Source: Lentzea alba
Lineage (GTDB): Bacteria; Actinomycetota; Actinomycetes; Mycobacteriales; Pseudonocardiaceae
Length of the DNA stretch: 64,000 nucleotides
NCBI RefSeq assembly: GCF_011067745.1
Contig: NZ_JAAMPJ010000002.1
Location: forward strand, 124,001 to 188,000
Direction of reading: 5' to 3'
Made by a program: the position numbers and the translations under genes. Below, one piece after another: positions 19,586 to 27,863 of the stretch (its first letter is position 1; every line of letters starts with the position of its first letter). The notes beneath the pieces were generated by a model, which was not told where the DNA came from, made no database searches, and was given only the letters and a program-made list of their open reading frames with translations.

Positions 19586-20331
19586 CCGCTCAGCCGGGCC
19601 TTCCAGACCTCCTCGCTCGGCCATTGGCGGGCCCAGGCCGACGACACCTCGTCGTACTCGCGGTGCGGGGGTTCCGGCGCCTGGATCTCGATCAGGTCTT
19701 CCACGACGAAGCCGGCCGATCGCAGCAGGCGCAGCATTTCGCCGTGCGGCAGGGTGAACTCCGCCGACGTGCCGTGGTCCACCATCCGGAGACCGAACTG
19801 CGGACGCGCCAACGAGGTCTCCGCCGAGCCGCCGGGCCGGGCGCACAGCGCCAGCAACGGTGACCGGTGCAGGAAGACCAGCTGCCCGCCGGGCCGCAGC
19901 AGCCGGGCGGCTTCCGGAATCCAGCGGTACGGGTCGCACCACAGAGAGGCGCCGTACTCGCTGATCGCCAGGTCGAACGTGGCGTCGTCGCGCGGTACCC
20001 GCTGGGCGTCCCCCAGGATCAACGGGAAGTCCAGACCGAACTCGGCCTGCATGGCGCGGGCGGTGGTGAGCTGGGCGGCCGAGATGTCGATGCCGACCGG
20101 GCGGGCACCGAGTCGCGCGAGCCACGCCGACACGTAGGCGGTTCCGCAGCCGAGCTCGATCACGTCCATGCCGGAGATGTCGGCGGGCAGGAGGCGGAGC
20201 TGGGCCTCCGGGGTCGCCCACAGACCCCATCGCGGTTCGGTCTTCGACCAGTGGTCACGTGCGAGCGGCCCGTGCCAGGCGGCGGCTGCCTCGTCCCAAT
20301 GGCGGCGGTTCAGTTCCGTGTGATCAACCAT
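19582..20331 (-). CDS. Class I SAM-dependent methyltransferase
   Basis: 249 aa. Rossmann motif I VIELGCGTAYVS near residues 57-68, motif II VGIDIS, and DLAISEYGASLW as motif IV. LLRPGGQLVFL is the usual post-motif strand. Overall similar to UbiE/Tam-like methyltransferases; the substrate is unknown. The ATG at 20331 lies inside the 3' end of the upstream GNAT gene (8-bp overlap), so the two are co-translated. Confidence 0.85.
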   Translation of the reverse strand: MVDHTELNRRHWDEAAAAWHGPLARDHWSKTEPRWGLWATPEAQLRLLPADISGMDVIELGCGTAYVSAWLARLGARPVGIDISAAQLTTARAMQAEFGLDFPLILGDAQRVPRDDATFDLAISEYGASLWCDPYRWIPEAARLLRPGGQLVFLHRSPLLALCARPGGSAETSLARPQFGLRMVDHGTSAEFTLPHGEMLRLLRSAGFVVEDLIEIQAPEPPHREYDEVSSAWARQWPSEEVWKARLSG

Positions 20332-20746
20332 GGGCCGAAGTCCTTTTCATGCCGACAGACACTGGCGCGCTCTCGGTGAAGCCGTGCCGTTCGTAGAGCC
20401 GGCGGCCGGGTGGGTCGGCGAGCAGGTTGACGTACGCGTTCGGCGCCTGTTCGCCGATGCGGTCCAGCAACGCGGTCATGATCGCGTCGCCGATTCCTTT
20501 GCGTTGATGACGTGGCAACACCGCCATGTCGATGATGTGGAAGTACCAGCCGCCGTCGCTCAGCACGCGGCCCATGCCGACCGTTTCGCCTGATTCCACG
20601 TGAATGACGCATGCACTGGCCCAGGCGCCGTTGACGCCGTTCTCCGCTTCTTCGCGGGTTCGCGCGCTCAAGCCTGATTCTTCGCGCAGCCGCAGATAGT
20701 CGTCGACGGCCGGCGGTTTCATGACCAGCCGGTATGCGGAGTCCAC
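20324..20746 (-). CDS. GNAT N-acetyltransferase
   Basis: 140 aa. Acetyl-CoA-binding motif A reads MAVLPRHQRKGIGDAIM (Q/R-x-x-G-x-G/A), with preceding beta strands (ACVIHVESGETVGMGRVL) and a late RLYERHGF motif B. Single domain of normal length. Start at ATG 20746. Coupled to the downstream methyltransferase. Substrate unknown. Confidence 0.85.
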   Translation of the reverse strand: MDSAYRLVMKPPAVDDYLRLREESGLSARTREEAENGVNGAWASACVIHVESGETVGMGRVLSDGGWYFHIIDMAVLPRHQRKGIGDAIMTALLDRIGEQAPNAYVNLLADPPGRRLYERHGFTESAPVSVGMKRTSAHG

Positions 20747-20794
20747 GAATTCCCCCTGAAGTTGAATTCCCCGAGTTCGTCGCGAGAACGCCGA

Positions 20795-20824
20795 AGGGGC
20801 GCCCCGCCGCAGCGGAACGCCCCT
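20795..20824 (-). terminator. Hairpin after the Bax-inhibitor-like gene
   Basis: AGGGGCG (20795-20801) pairs with CGCCCCT (20818-20824), and the loop can fold further (CCGC/GCGG). It lies 17 bp past the stop of the gene at 20841-21641 on the minus strand. Confidence 0.55.
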
Positions 20825-20840
20825 CCGGACAACCCTGACG

Positions 20841-21641
20841 TCAGTCCGAGTTGAAGTACGACAGCAGGCGCAGGATCTCGGTGTACAGCCACACGAGGGT
20901 GACGGTGAGACCGAACGCGATCTGCCACGCGTACTTGGCCGGCACGCCGGCCCGGATCGCCTGGTCCGCGGCGTCGAAGTCGATCAGGAAGCTGAACGCC
21001 GCGAGGCCGATGCAGACGAGGCTGAAGATGATGGCGATCGTGCCGCCGGAGCGGATGCCGATGCCGCCGCCACCGTTGAAGAAGCTCAAGACCAAGTTGA
21101 AGAGCATCAGCACGCCGACACCGATGATGGCGCCGGTGATCCACTTGGTGAACTTCGGCGTGACTCGGATCGCGCCGGTCTTGTAGACCACGAGCATGCC
21201 GAGGAACACACCGAGCGTGCCGATCACGGCCTGGCCGATCACCGCGATGCCGTTGCCGGGCACCACGTTGTCGAGCGCGCGGCCGATGATGTAGCTGATG
21301 CCACCGAGGAAGATGCCCTCGGCGACGGCGTAGGCGATCACGAGCGGCGGGCTCGGGTTGCGCTTGAACATGATGATCAGCGCGAGCACGAGGCCGACGA
21401 TGGCCGCGGGGAACGCGAGGGCGTACAGCCCGGTCACGAAGGTCGCGACGGCACCGACGGCGACCACGCCGAGGGTGATGCCGGTCTTGGTGACGACGTC
21501 GTCGATCGTCATCGGCCGCTCGCTGGTCAGCGGCGGCGGCTGCTGCTGGTAGCCGGCTTCTGGCTGGCCAAAGCCTGCGTAGCCTCCGTACCCGCCGCCG
21601 GTCGGCAGGTTACGGAAAGCCGGGTTGCTGCTGGAGCGCAC
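20841..21641 (-). CDS. Bax inhibitor-1/YccA-like membrane protein
   Basis: 266 aa. A Gly/Tyr/Gln-rich cytoplasmic N-terminus (GGGYGGYAGFGQPEAGYQQQ) is followed by seven hydrophobic segments with the family's MTIDDVVTKTGITL opening, a middle PLVIAYAVAEGIFLGGIS and an end FSFLIDFDAADQAIRAG. The conserved acidic pair near the end (DFDAAD) matches the pH-gated Ca2+ leak channels of the family. Physiological role in actinobacteria is unknown. The -10 and ribosome region lies in the 318-bp gap upstream. Confidence 0.88.
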   Translation of the reverse strand: MRSSSNPAFRNLPTGGGYGGYAGFGQPEAGYQQQPPPLTSERPMTIDDVVTKTGITLGVVAVGAVATFVTGLYALAFPAAIVGLVLALIIMFKRNPSPPLVIAYAVAEGIFLGGISYIIGRALDNVVPGNGIAVIGQAVIGTLGVFLGMLVVYKTGAIRVTPKFTKWITGAIIGVGVLMLFNLVLSFFNGGGGIGIRSGGTIAIIFSLVCIGLAAFSFLIDFDAADQAIRAGVPAKYAWQIAFGLTVTLVWLYTEILRLLSYFNSD

Positions 21642-21959
21642 CTGGTCCTCCTGGGGCGTTGCTTTACGCCGTCACGGGTACAACGAGCACGCTCGGTGCC
21701 AGGTTCCCCGTCGGTAAAGGCGACTTTACCCCCGACGACGATCACACGTGCGCAAATACTGCACCAACTCCGAAGCGTAATAAGACTACGGCGTGTCGCG
21801 GCGTGTCCGACCCGAAGTGAGTAACCCCCGTCACATTTCGATCACGTTCACACCCAGAGTGACGACACACTTCCCCCGCGTGGCGGCTTGTCCCCGATGT
21901 GGGGTACCGACAAGCTCGCACGCGGGATTAACACAGGTCAGAGGGGATCAAGATCCAAA
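21642..21959. other. 318-bp intergenic region
   Basis: Divergent regulatory gap between the Bax-inhibitor-like gene (minus) and the surface-protein gene (plus). It is richer in A/T than the flanks around 21770-21860 and should hold both promoters. I see no convincing open frame, RNA gene or long repeat. CAGAGGGG at about 21937-21944 is the only purine-rich tract near the plus-strand ATG, and it is somewhat far away. Confidence 0.5.
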
Positions 21960-23348
21960 ATGGGCTGGAAACGTCTGGCCGCCGTGGCGATGGTTTCGGG
22001 GCTCGCGCTCCTGACCGTCCCCGCGACGGCGACCGCGGTCGGCGTCAAGGGCATCGGCCACAACGCGTCAGGGCTCCAGCCCAACGCCACGCCGGGTAGC
22101 GAGTGGCACGGGTCATACATCTGGCAGAACAAGCACGTGTGGTGCGTGCAGTACGCACTGCCCGCGCCGGACAGCAACGTCGGTTACAAGGAAGGCGACG
22201 CGCTGCTCACCAAGGCGGGCAAGCCGCTCGCCACCGACATCGCGGCGAACATCTCCTACCTGCTGCTGCGCTACTCGACGACCAAGTCGCCGGACGAGGC
22301 CGCCGCCCTCGCGCACCTGCTGCACACCTGGACCTCCCCGGTCGACGGCGACGTGAACCTCGACGCCAAGGACGCGAAGCACCTCGCCTACGACTCGGCG
22401 TTCTACGCCTCGAAGCTGCCACCGGTCGTCATGGAGGCCGTGGCACGCCTGAAGGCCGACGCCGAGGTCAACCGCGGCCCGTGGACGCTCACCGCCACCG
22501 CGCCGAAGGAACCGCTCATCATCGGCACGGAGTCGAGCTGGACGCTGGCGCTGCTCAAGGCCAACGGCAAGGGCGTCACGAACGCCCCGATCGGCTTCAA
22601 CCTGACCGACGCCAAGCTCGCCGACGGCAGCGTCAGCGGACAGGCCACCACCGGCGCGGACGGCAGCCCGGCCGTCGTGAAGATCATCTCGACCGGCCCG
22701 AACCCCTCGATCACGGCCGTCGCGGCCTCCCCCGCCGACAAGCCGGTCGTGCACCAGCCGATCCCGACGGACAACATGCAGCGCATGGTCACCACCGGTG
22801 GCGAGAAGACGCTGAACGCCGCCGCCAACGGCAAGGCCAAGACCGCGCCGGGCATCGTGAAGATCACGAAGATCGACTCCGAGACCAAGAAGTCCATCGC
22901 GGGCGTCGCGCTGCGCGTCACGGCCAAGGACCAGACGTCCCCCGCCGTCAAGCAGGACGACACCCCGCTGGTCGGCACCGACGGCAAGCCGCTGGTGCTG
23001 CAGACCGGAACGGATGGCACGGTGGCCGTGCCGGACCTGCGCACCCCGCAGGAGATCTGTCTCGTCGAAGTGGCCGCGCCCAAGGGTTACGAGGAGTTCT
23101 TCGACCCGAAGGCACCACCGGCCGCGTGCGGCACGGTCGCGGCCGGGCAGACCCTCGCGCTCGAACTGGTGAACAAGCCCAACAAGCCCGTCGTGCCGAG
23201 CACGATCCCGGCGGGTGCGGACGGCCAGACACCGGTCGCGACCGCCGCGTTCGACACGAAGCTCCGTCCGGGTCTGCTGCTCGGGGTGGGCGGCCTGGTG
23301 CTGCTCGGCGTGGCGCTGGCAGGCTTCCTGGTGTGGCGCAGGCAGTGA
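21960..23348 (+). CDS. Secreted cell-surface protein with Cys-rich N-domain and SpaA-like repeat, membrane-anchored
   Basis: 462 aa. Signal peptide (MGWKRLAAVAMVSGLALLTVP). An N-terminal domain resembles thioester (TED) surface domains, with HVWCVQYALPAP (Cys62 by count). A middle Ala/Lys-rich region follows, then an isopeptide-type SpaA/prealbumin domain (GIVKITKIDSETKKSIAGV ... LVEVAAPKGYE). A C-terminal helix (GLLLGVGGLVLLGVALAGFLVW) is followed by RRQ. I see no clear LPxTG pentapeptide before the helix, although a sortase gene follows with a 4-nt overlap. Likely an adhesin or pilin-like protein; the thioester is only a possibility. Confidence 0.75.
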   Translation: MGWKRLAAVAMVSGLALLTVPATATAVGVKGIGHNASGLQPNATPGSEWHGSYIWQNKHVWCVQYALPAPDSNVGYKEGDALLTKAGKPLATDIAANISYLLLRYSTTKSPDEAAALAHLLHTWTSPVDGDVNLDAKDAKHLAYDSAFYASKLPPVVMEAVARLKADAEVNRGPWTLTATAPKEPLIIGTESSWTLALLKANGKGVTNAPIGFNLTDAKLADGSVSGQATTGADGSPAVVKIISTGPNPSITAVAASPADKPVVHQPIPTDNMQRMVTTGGEKTLNAAANGKAKTAPGIVKITKIDSETKKSIAGVALRVTAKDQTSPAVKQDDTPLVGTDGKPLVLQTGTDGTVAVPDLRTPQEICLVEVAAPKGYEEFFDPKAPPAACGTVAAGQTLALELVNKPNKPVVPSTIPAGADGQTPVATAAFDTKLRPGLLLGVGGLVLLGVALAGFLVWRRQ

Positions 23349-24037
23349 GTCCCAAAGCTTTTCTGACCGGCGTGCTGGTGGCGGGCGTCGCCGCCACCAG
23401 CGTGCTGGTCACCACGTCCGAGACCGCGGTCCTCAAGGGGCACGCGGTCGCGGACGAGATCCCCGTGGTCGGACCGGGTCCGGTCGCGGACAGCCTCAGC
23501 ACCGGCCGCGGCGCCGACCTCACCGGGCTGCTCGGCGGGGCGAACACGGACAACGCCACGACACCCGAGCCCACCGCGCAACAACCCGCGCCGCCCAAGG
23601 CCGGCCCTGGTTCGGTCCGGCTGCCCGCGGGCGGTTCGGCCACGCTGGTGCGCAAGGAGGTCAAGGACGGCGTGCTGCCGGTGCCGGACGGCATCGGTGA
23701 AGCCACCTGGTGGGGCACCGAACTGGCCGGCGCCGAGGGTGCGACGGTGCTCGCCGGGCACGTCGACTGGAAGGGTGCCAGGGGCCCCTTCGCCGAGCTG
23801 TGGCAGGCGCAGAACGGCCGCGAGGTCGTCATCGCCGACAGCGCGGGCAACGAGTTCAAGTTCCGCATCAAGCAGATCGAGACCGTCCGCAAGGAAGAAC
23901 TGCCGGCCCGCGCCGTCGAGTTCTTCGGCCCGCGTGGCCCGCACCGGCTGGTGCTGGTCACCTGCGGCGGGACGTGGATCGGCGGACAGCAGGGGTACGA
24001 GGCGAACCGCGTGGTGATCGCCGAACCCGTTCAGTAG
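23345..24037 (+). CDS. Class F sortase
   Basis: 230 aa. A hydrophobic N-terminal segment, a Pro/Ala linker, then a sortase domain with GATVLAGHVDW (His139), LVLVTCGG (Cys207) and YEANRVVIAE (Arg222). The catalytic triad is complete by count. Class F actinobacterial sortases cleave LPxTG-type signals and attach the protein to the wall. The GTG start overlaps the surface-protein stop (GTGA), which makes that protein the obvious partner. If its sorting signal is non-canonical, the substrate may lie elsewhere. Confidence 0.9.
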   Translation: MSPKAFLTGVLVAGVAATSVLVTTSETAVLKGHAVADEIPVVGPGPVADSLSTGRGADLTGLLGGANTDNATTPEPTAQQPAPPKAGPGSVRLPAGGSATLVRKEVKDGVLPVPDGIGEATWWGTELAGAEGATVLAGHVDWKGARGPFAELWQAQNGREVVIADSAGNEFKFRIKQIETVRKEELPARAVEFFGPRGPHRLVLVTCGGTWIGGQQGYEANRVVIAEPVQ

Positions 24038-24089
24038 TCAGTTGCTCTCACCGCGCAACCCGTTCGAGTGACCAGTCGTCTCCTTAAGT

Positions 24090-25256
24090 GTGAAACGCTG
24101 GGGATGGCTGACCACGGGCTTGGCACTCGCGCTGGCCCTCGTGCTGGTGATGACTCTCGGTCCGCACAAGGACCAGGAGAGCCAGGCGGACACCGGTCCC
24201 TTGCCGATGGCGCCGCACCTGCCCGCCCCCAAAGACGCCGGGCCCACGCCGACAGTCCCCGCCCCCACTCCCGAACAGCTGCAGAAGCAGCCGTGGATGC
24301 ACAAGCTCGCGCCGGGCGAGAAGCCGCCGCAGTTCGTGTTGTTCTCCTTCGACGGCGCGGTGTCCAAGCAGCACTGGGACAAGGTCCTGCCGATCGCGAA
24401 GGAGAAGGGCGCGCACGTCACCGGTCTGCTGTCCGGCGTGTACATGCTCGCCGACCAGGACGGGAACCAGTACCAGCCGCCGGCCGGGCTCAAGCGCGGC
24501 GTCTCCGACATCTCGTTCGGCGGCAGCAGAAAGGACATCACGGCCCGCATCGGATACCTGAACCAGGTGATCGACGAAGGGCACGAGATCGGCACGCACT
24601 ACAACGGCCACTTCTGCTCCGGCGGCACCCAGCCGTCCGTCGACAAGTGGGACAACGCGGCCTGGAAAGCGGAGCTCGAGCAGTTCAAGAAGATCGTGGA
24701 CAAGGCGCGCGCCGCCGGGTTCAAGCTGCCGGTCGACGCCGTCCGGGGTGGACGGACGCCGTGCCTGGAAGGCAACTGGGACCAGGCTTTCCCGGCGATG
24801 GCCGCACACGGCCTCGTCTACGACACGAGCAAGGTCGCGCTGGGCGTGCAGTGGCCGTCCGTCCAAAACGGACTGTACGAGTTCCCGATGCCCGAGGTGC
24901 GGGTGCCGGGGCTGGGCAAGCAGGTCGTCATGATGGACTTCAACCTCTGGTACTCGCTCAACGGCGCCAAGGAAGAACCGGCGCGCGCCCCCGAGTTCAC
25001 CCAGATCGTCTTCGACACCTACAAGTCGGTGCACCTCGCCGCGTTGAACGGCAACCGCGCGCCGCTCGTGATCGGCAACCACTTCAACGAGTGGAACGGT
25101 TCGGCGTTCTCCAACGCGATGGAGCAGTTCCTCGGGTACGTGTGCGACAAGCCGGAAACGGTGTGTGCCACCTACACCGAGGTGATCCAGTGGATGCAGC
25201 TGCAGGATCCGGCGGTGCTGGACCAGCTCCGCCGGATGCCCGCTGCTCGCAACTAG
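24090..25256 (+). CDS. Secreted polysaccharide deacetylase-like protein
   Basis: 388 aa. N-terminal hydrophobic segment (GLALALALVLVMTLG) and a Pro-rich linker (about residues 37-66). A NodB-fold domain then has SFDGA (D88) and GTHYNGHF (H170, H174), a recognisable metal triad, and later VDAVRGGRTPCLEGN. The first motif has SFDGA where classic enzymes show TFDDG, so activity might differ. Probable target: N-acetylated wall or surface glycans. It starts at GTG 24090, 52 bp after the sortase gene, so it likely belongs to the same surface operon. Confidence 0.75.
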   Translation: MKRWGWLTTGLALALALVLVMTLGPHKDQESQADTGPLPMAPHLPAPKDAGPTPTVPAPTPEQLQKQPWMHKLAPGEKPPQFVLFSFDGAVSKQHWDKVLPIAKEKGAHVTGLLSGVYMLADQDGNQYQPPAGLKRGVSDISFGGSRKDITARIGYLNQVIDEGHEIGTHYNGHFCSGGTQPSVDKWDNAAWKAELEQFKKIVDKARAAGFKLPVDAVRGGRTPCLEGNWDQAFPAMAAHGLVYDTSKVALGVQWPSVQNGLYEFPMPEVRVPGLGKQVVMMDFNLWYSLNGAKEEPARAPEFTQIVFDTYKSVHLAALNGNRAPLVIGNHFNEWNGSAFSNAMEQFLGYVCDKPETVCATYTEVIQWMQLQDPAVLDQLRRMPAARN

Positions 25257-25270
25257 CTCAACTAACGCGA

Positions 25271-26308
25271 CTAGCCGTCAGTCGACAGGATCCGGTCGTC
25301 GTTCGCGCCCGGCGAACCGTTGGCGTCCTGGTTGGACGTGCCGAGCCACAGCGTGCCGTCCGGTGCCGCGGCGACCGCGCGCACCCGGCCGTAGCCGGTG
25401 AACACGGACGCGGGGGTGCCGAGCGAGGTGCCGTTGACCGGAATCTTCCACACCCGCTTTCCGGTGACGGCGCCGATGTAGAGAGCACCCTTGTACAGCG
25501 CGATGCCTGTCGGGCCCGCCTGGCTGTTGGGCCACGTCTTGACGGGGTTGGTCATGCCGGCGACGTTGCAGTTGCCTTCGCAGTTCGGCCAGCCGTAGTT
25601 CTTGCCGGCCTCGATCTTGTTCAGCTCGTCGGTCTTGGCGTCGCCGAACTCGGTGGCGTACGCGGTTGCGCCGATCCAGGTGATGCCCTGGACGTTGCGG
25701 TGGCCGATCGAGTAGACGACGCTGCCGGCGCGAGGGTTGCCGGCCGCGGGCCTGCCGCTCGTGTCGAACCGCAGGACCTTGCCGCCCAACGAGTTCCAGT
25801 TCTGGGCGTTCGGCTTGTTCTGGCCGTCACCCGTGGTCGCCCACAGGAAGCCGTCCGGGCCGAACTCGAGACCACCGCCGTTGTGGTACCTGTTCTTGGG
25901 GATTCCGGTGACGATCGGCTCCGGCGTTCCGCCGAGCTTGAGCTTGGAGACACGGTTGTCGTTCGCCGTCGAGTAGTAGATGAAGACCGTGTTGTCCGTG
26001 GCGAAGCTCCGCGACAGGGCCAGGCCGAGCAGGCCGCCCTCACCACCGGTCGTCTGGGCCTGTTCCACCGTGTCCAGGTCGGTCACGGTGGTGCCCTTGA
26101 TCTTCTTGATCTTCCGGGTGTCCCGTTCGGTGAAGATGCCGCTGCCGTCGGGCGCGAACTCGATGTCCCACGGGATGTCCAGCTTCGTGGCGAGTGTGCG
26201 CACAGCCTGCGCGGACGGGCCGTCCTGGGCGGAGGCTCCGGGGATCACGCAGAGAGATGCGGCCACGGCAGTGCAGGCTGCCGCCACCGCGATACGACGA
26301 GCACGCAT
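25271..26308 (-). CDS. Secreted PQQ-dependent sugar dehydrogenase 1 (soluble GDH-like)
   Basis: 345 aa. Signal peptide (MRARRIAVAAACTAVAA ... ASA). Beta-propeller of the GSDH/soluble glucose dehydrogenase family: LDIPWDIEFAPDG, GGEGGLLGLALS, YHNGGGLEFGPDGFLW (putative catalytic His) and GHRNVQGITW. It oxidises aldose sugars with pyrroloquinoline quinone outside the cell. Start at 26308 with AAGGAGAG upstream; the longer frame adds no signal. A paralogue lies 126 bp upstream, and the PQQ genes start 1.4 kb away on the opposite strand. Cysteines in NCEGNC may form a disulfide. Confidence 0.88.
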   Translation of the reverse strand: MRARRIAVAAACTAVAASLCVIPGASAQDGPSAQAVRTLATKLDIPWDIEFAPDGSGIFTERDTRKIKKIKGTTVTDLDTVEQAQTTGGEGGLLGLALSRSFATDNTVFIYYSTANDNRVSKLKLGGTPEPIVTGIPKNRYHNGGGLEFGPDGFLWATTGDGQNKPNAQNWNSLGGKVLRFDTSGRPAAGNPRAGSVVYSIGHRNVQGITWIGATAYATEFGDAKTDELNKIEAGKNYGWPNCEGNCNVAGMTNPVKTWPNSQAGPTGIALYKGALYIGAVTGKRVWKIPVNGTSLGTPASVFTGYGRVRAVAAAPDGTLWLGTSNQDANGSPGANDDRILSTDG

Positions 26309-26434
26309 GTGTGCTCTCCTTCGGGTCCGCTCGTAGTTGTCTGCGGCGGCGGTGTTGCAGGGCGTGTTCACCCAAGCACACATCGCATGGACTGACAACA
26401 GTGATCGGATCTCTGCGTGACCATCCCGATGTGG

Positions 26435-27430
26435 TCAGCTGCCGTCGGCGAGGTGGATGCCGCCGGGCGTGATCACCCAGAGTGAGCCGTCGGGACCCGC
26501 GACCTCGTCCCGCGTGCGGCCGAGGTTGGTGTAGATCTTGCCGCCGTTGCCGTTGGTGTCGAGCTTGTACGTGCCGCCCTTGAGGGAGGCCATGTACAGC
26601 GAGCCCTTGTAGGTGGTGAGGCCGGACGGCGTGGCGGACGAGGTCGGCCACTGCTTGACCGGGTTGGTCATGCCGGCGGTGCCGCAGGAACCCTCGCACT
26701 TCGGCCAGCCGTAGTTCTTGCCGGCGTCGATCTTGTTGAGCTCGTCGACCTTGCTCGCACCGATGTCGGAGACGTAGAGCTGGCTGCCGACCCAGGTCAG
26801 GCCCTGGACGTTGCGGTGGCCGTAGGAGTAGACGAGCGAGCCGAACGGGTTGCCCGGCGCGGCCTTGCCGTCCTTGGTCATGCGCAGCACCTTGCCGCCC
26901 AAGGAGTTCTTGTTCTGCGCGTTGTCGCCGTTCTGGCCGTCACCGGTACCGGCGTAGAGGAACCCGTCGGGACCGAACTTGATGCGGCCGCCGTGGTGGT
27001 ACTGCGAACCGCGCGGAATTCCGGTGACGATCGGCTTCGGGGCGCCGCCACCGATCTGCCAGGTGGCGATCCGGTTGTCGCTTCCGGTGGTGTAGTAGAG
27101 GAAGAGCGTCTTGTCCGCGGCGTACGAGGGCGACACCGCGATGCCGAGCAGGCCCGCTTCCTTGGTCACCGAGACGCCGGGGATGTCGCCGACCTTGGTG
27201 ACCTTGCCGTCCTTGGTGATGGTGGAGACGGTCTTGGCGTCCTTCTGCGTGAAGATGCCGGTGCCGTCCGGCAGGAAGTCGATGCTCCAGGCCTGCTTGA
27301 GGCCGCTGGCGATGGTCTTGACGGCCATCGTGCCGACTTCGCCGCTCTCGGCCGCGGACGCCAGCGTGCCGCTGGACAGTCCTGCCGCGAGCGCGAGAAC
27401 GCCGACGTATGCACTTCGACGAGCACCCAT
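26435..27430 (-). CDS. Secreted PQQ-dependent sugar dehydrogenase 2 (soluble GDH-like)
   Basis: 331 aa. Signal peptide (MGARRSAYVGVLALAAGLSSG). Same fold as the neighbour: LKQAWSIDFLPDG, GLLGIAVSPSYAADKTL, YHHGGRIKFGPDGFLY, GHRNVQGLTW and KCEGSCGTAGMTN. The pair is roughly 50% alike by eye, a tandem duplication. Being first after the shared divergent region, it sits 243 bp from pqqA. It probably uses the PQQ made by the adjacent operon. Sugar specificity unknown. Confidence 0.88.
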   Translation of the reverse strand: MGARRSAYVGVLALAAGLSSGTLASAAESGEVGTMAVKTIASGLKQAWSIDFLPDGTGIFTQKDAKTVSTITKDGKVTKVGDIPGVSVTKEAGLLGIAVSPSYAADKTLFLYYTTGSDNRIATWQIGGGAPKPIVTGIPRGSQYHHGGRIKFGPDGFLYAGTGDGQNGDNAQNKNSLGGKVLRMTKDGKAAPGNPFGSLVYSYGHRNVQGLTWVGSQLYVSDIGASKVDELNKIDAGKNYGWPKCEGSCGTAGMTNPVKQWPTSSATPSGLTTYKGSLYMASLKGGTYKLDTNGNGGKIYTNLGRTRDEVAGPDGSLWVITPGGIHLADGS

Positions 27431-27673
27431 TGTGTTGACCCCTCAAACTTTCGCGTCGTGCGGCGACGGAGGAGGGCCCCCAGATACAACCACGGTGTGT
27501 AGTCATCGACGCATCCGCCGATCGGGTAACCCCTCCGATGACTTTAGGTAACTTTATGTACGGTCTAGACCTTGACCACTCGCACGTCATACGGTGTGGT
27601 TCGCCGCCGCGCCCCCACGGAAGTGCCGCGCGCCCGCTTTGGGCTCGCCGGCCCGGACCCGAGGAGTTGCGCC
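27431..27673. promoter_or_regulatory. Divergent promoter region of PQQ genes and dehydrogenases
   Basis: 243 bp with an AT-rich centre (ACTTTAGGTAACTTTATGTA, 27541-27560) next to the perfect 10-bp palindrome at 27562-27571. It holds the pqqA ribosome site GAGGAG at 27661-27666 and must carry the promoters of both directions. No open frame is supported. Confidence 0.6.
27562..27571. promoter_or_regulatory. GGTCTAGACC operator-like palindrome
   Basis: Perfect 10-bp palindrome identical to the core of the GntR/HutC-type site I remember for DasR (dre core TGGTCTAGACCA). The flanking bases here (TAC before, TTG after) depart from the full consensus. About 100 bp before pqqA. Confidence 0.4.
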
Positions 27674-27796
27674 ATGAACGTTGCCGTCACCACCACCGAG
27701 ACGAAGCTTCCCGAGGTCAAGCGCGAGTGGGTCAAGCCCGACTTCCGCGACTTCGAGACGCCGATGGAGGTCACCGCCTACGCAGCTCGCAGCTGA
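27674..27796 (+). CDS. pqqA: PQQ precursor peptide PqqA
   Basis: 40 aa. Carries the conserved Glu and Tyr that become PQQ in an E-x-x-x-Y motif: ETPMEVTAYAARS, E32 and Y36 by count. The preceding W-x-K-P-D-F stretch (REWVKPDFRDF) matches the leader recognised by PqqD/PqqE. ATG at 27674, with GAGGAG 8 nt upstream. First gene of pqqA-C-D-E-B. Longer N-terminus than typical 24-29 aa proteobacterial PqqA, as seen in some actinobacteria. Confidence 0.93.
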   Translation: MNVAVTTTETKLPEVKREWVKPDFRDFETPMEVTAYAARS

Positions 27797-27808
27797 CGTC
27801 AGGCTTCT

Positions 27809-27839
27809 CCGGGGTTCCCGCCTTGCGCGGGAACCCCGG
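27809..27839 (+). terminator. Stem-loop between pqqA and pqqC (attenuator/processing site)
   Basis: Perfect 13-bp stem CCGGGGTTCCCGC / GCGGGAACCCCGG with a 5-nt loop (27822-27826), 13 bp after the pqqA stop and followed by CCCCACTCCG rather than a T-tract. Most likely partly terminates or protects the pqqA message, giving more precursor peptide than enzymes. Confidence 0.75.
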
Positions 27840-27863
27840 CCCCACTCCGAGGAGTTTCCGCCC

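Noticed and set aside
21960-23348. LPxTG sorting signal in the surface protein
   Set aside because: No matching pentapeptide precedes the C-terminal helix.
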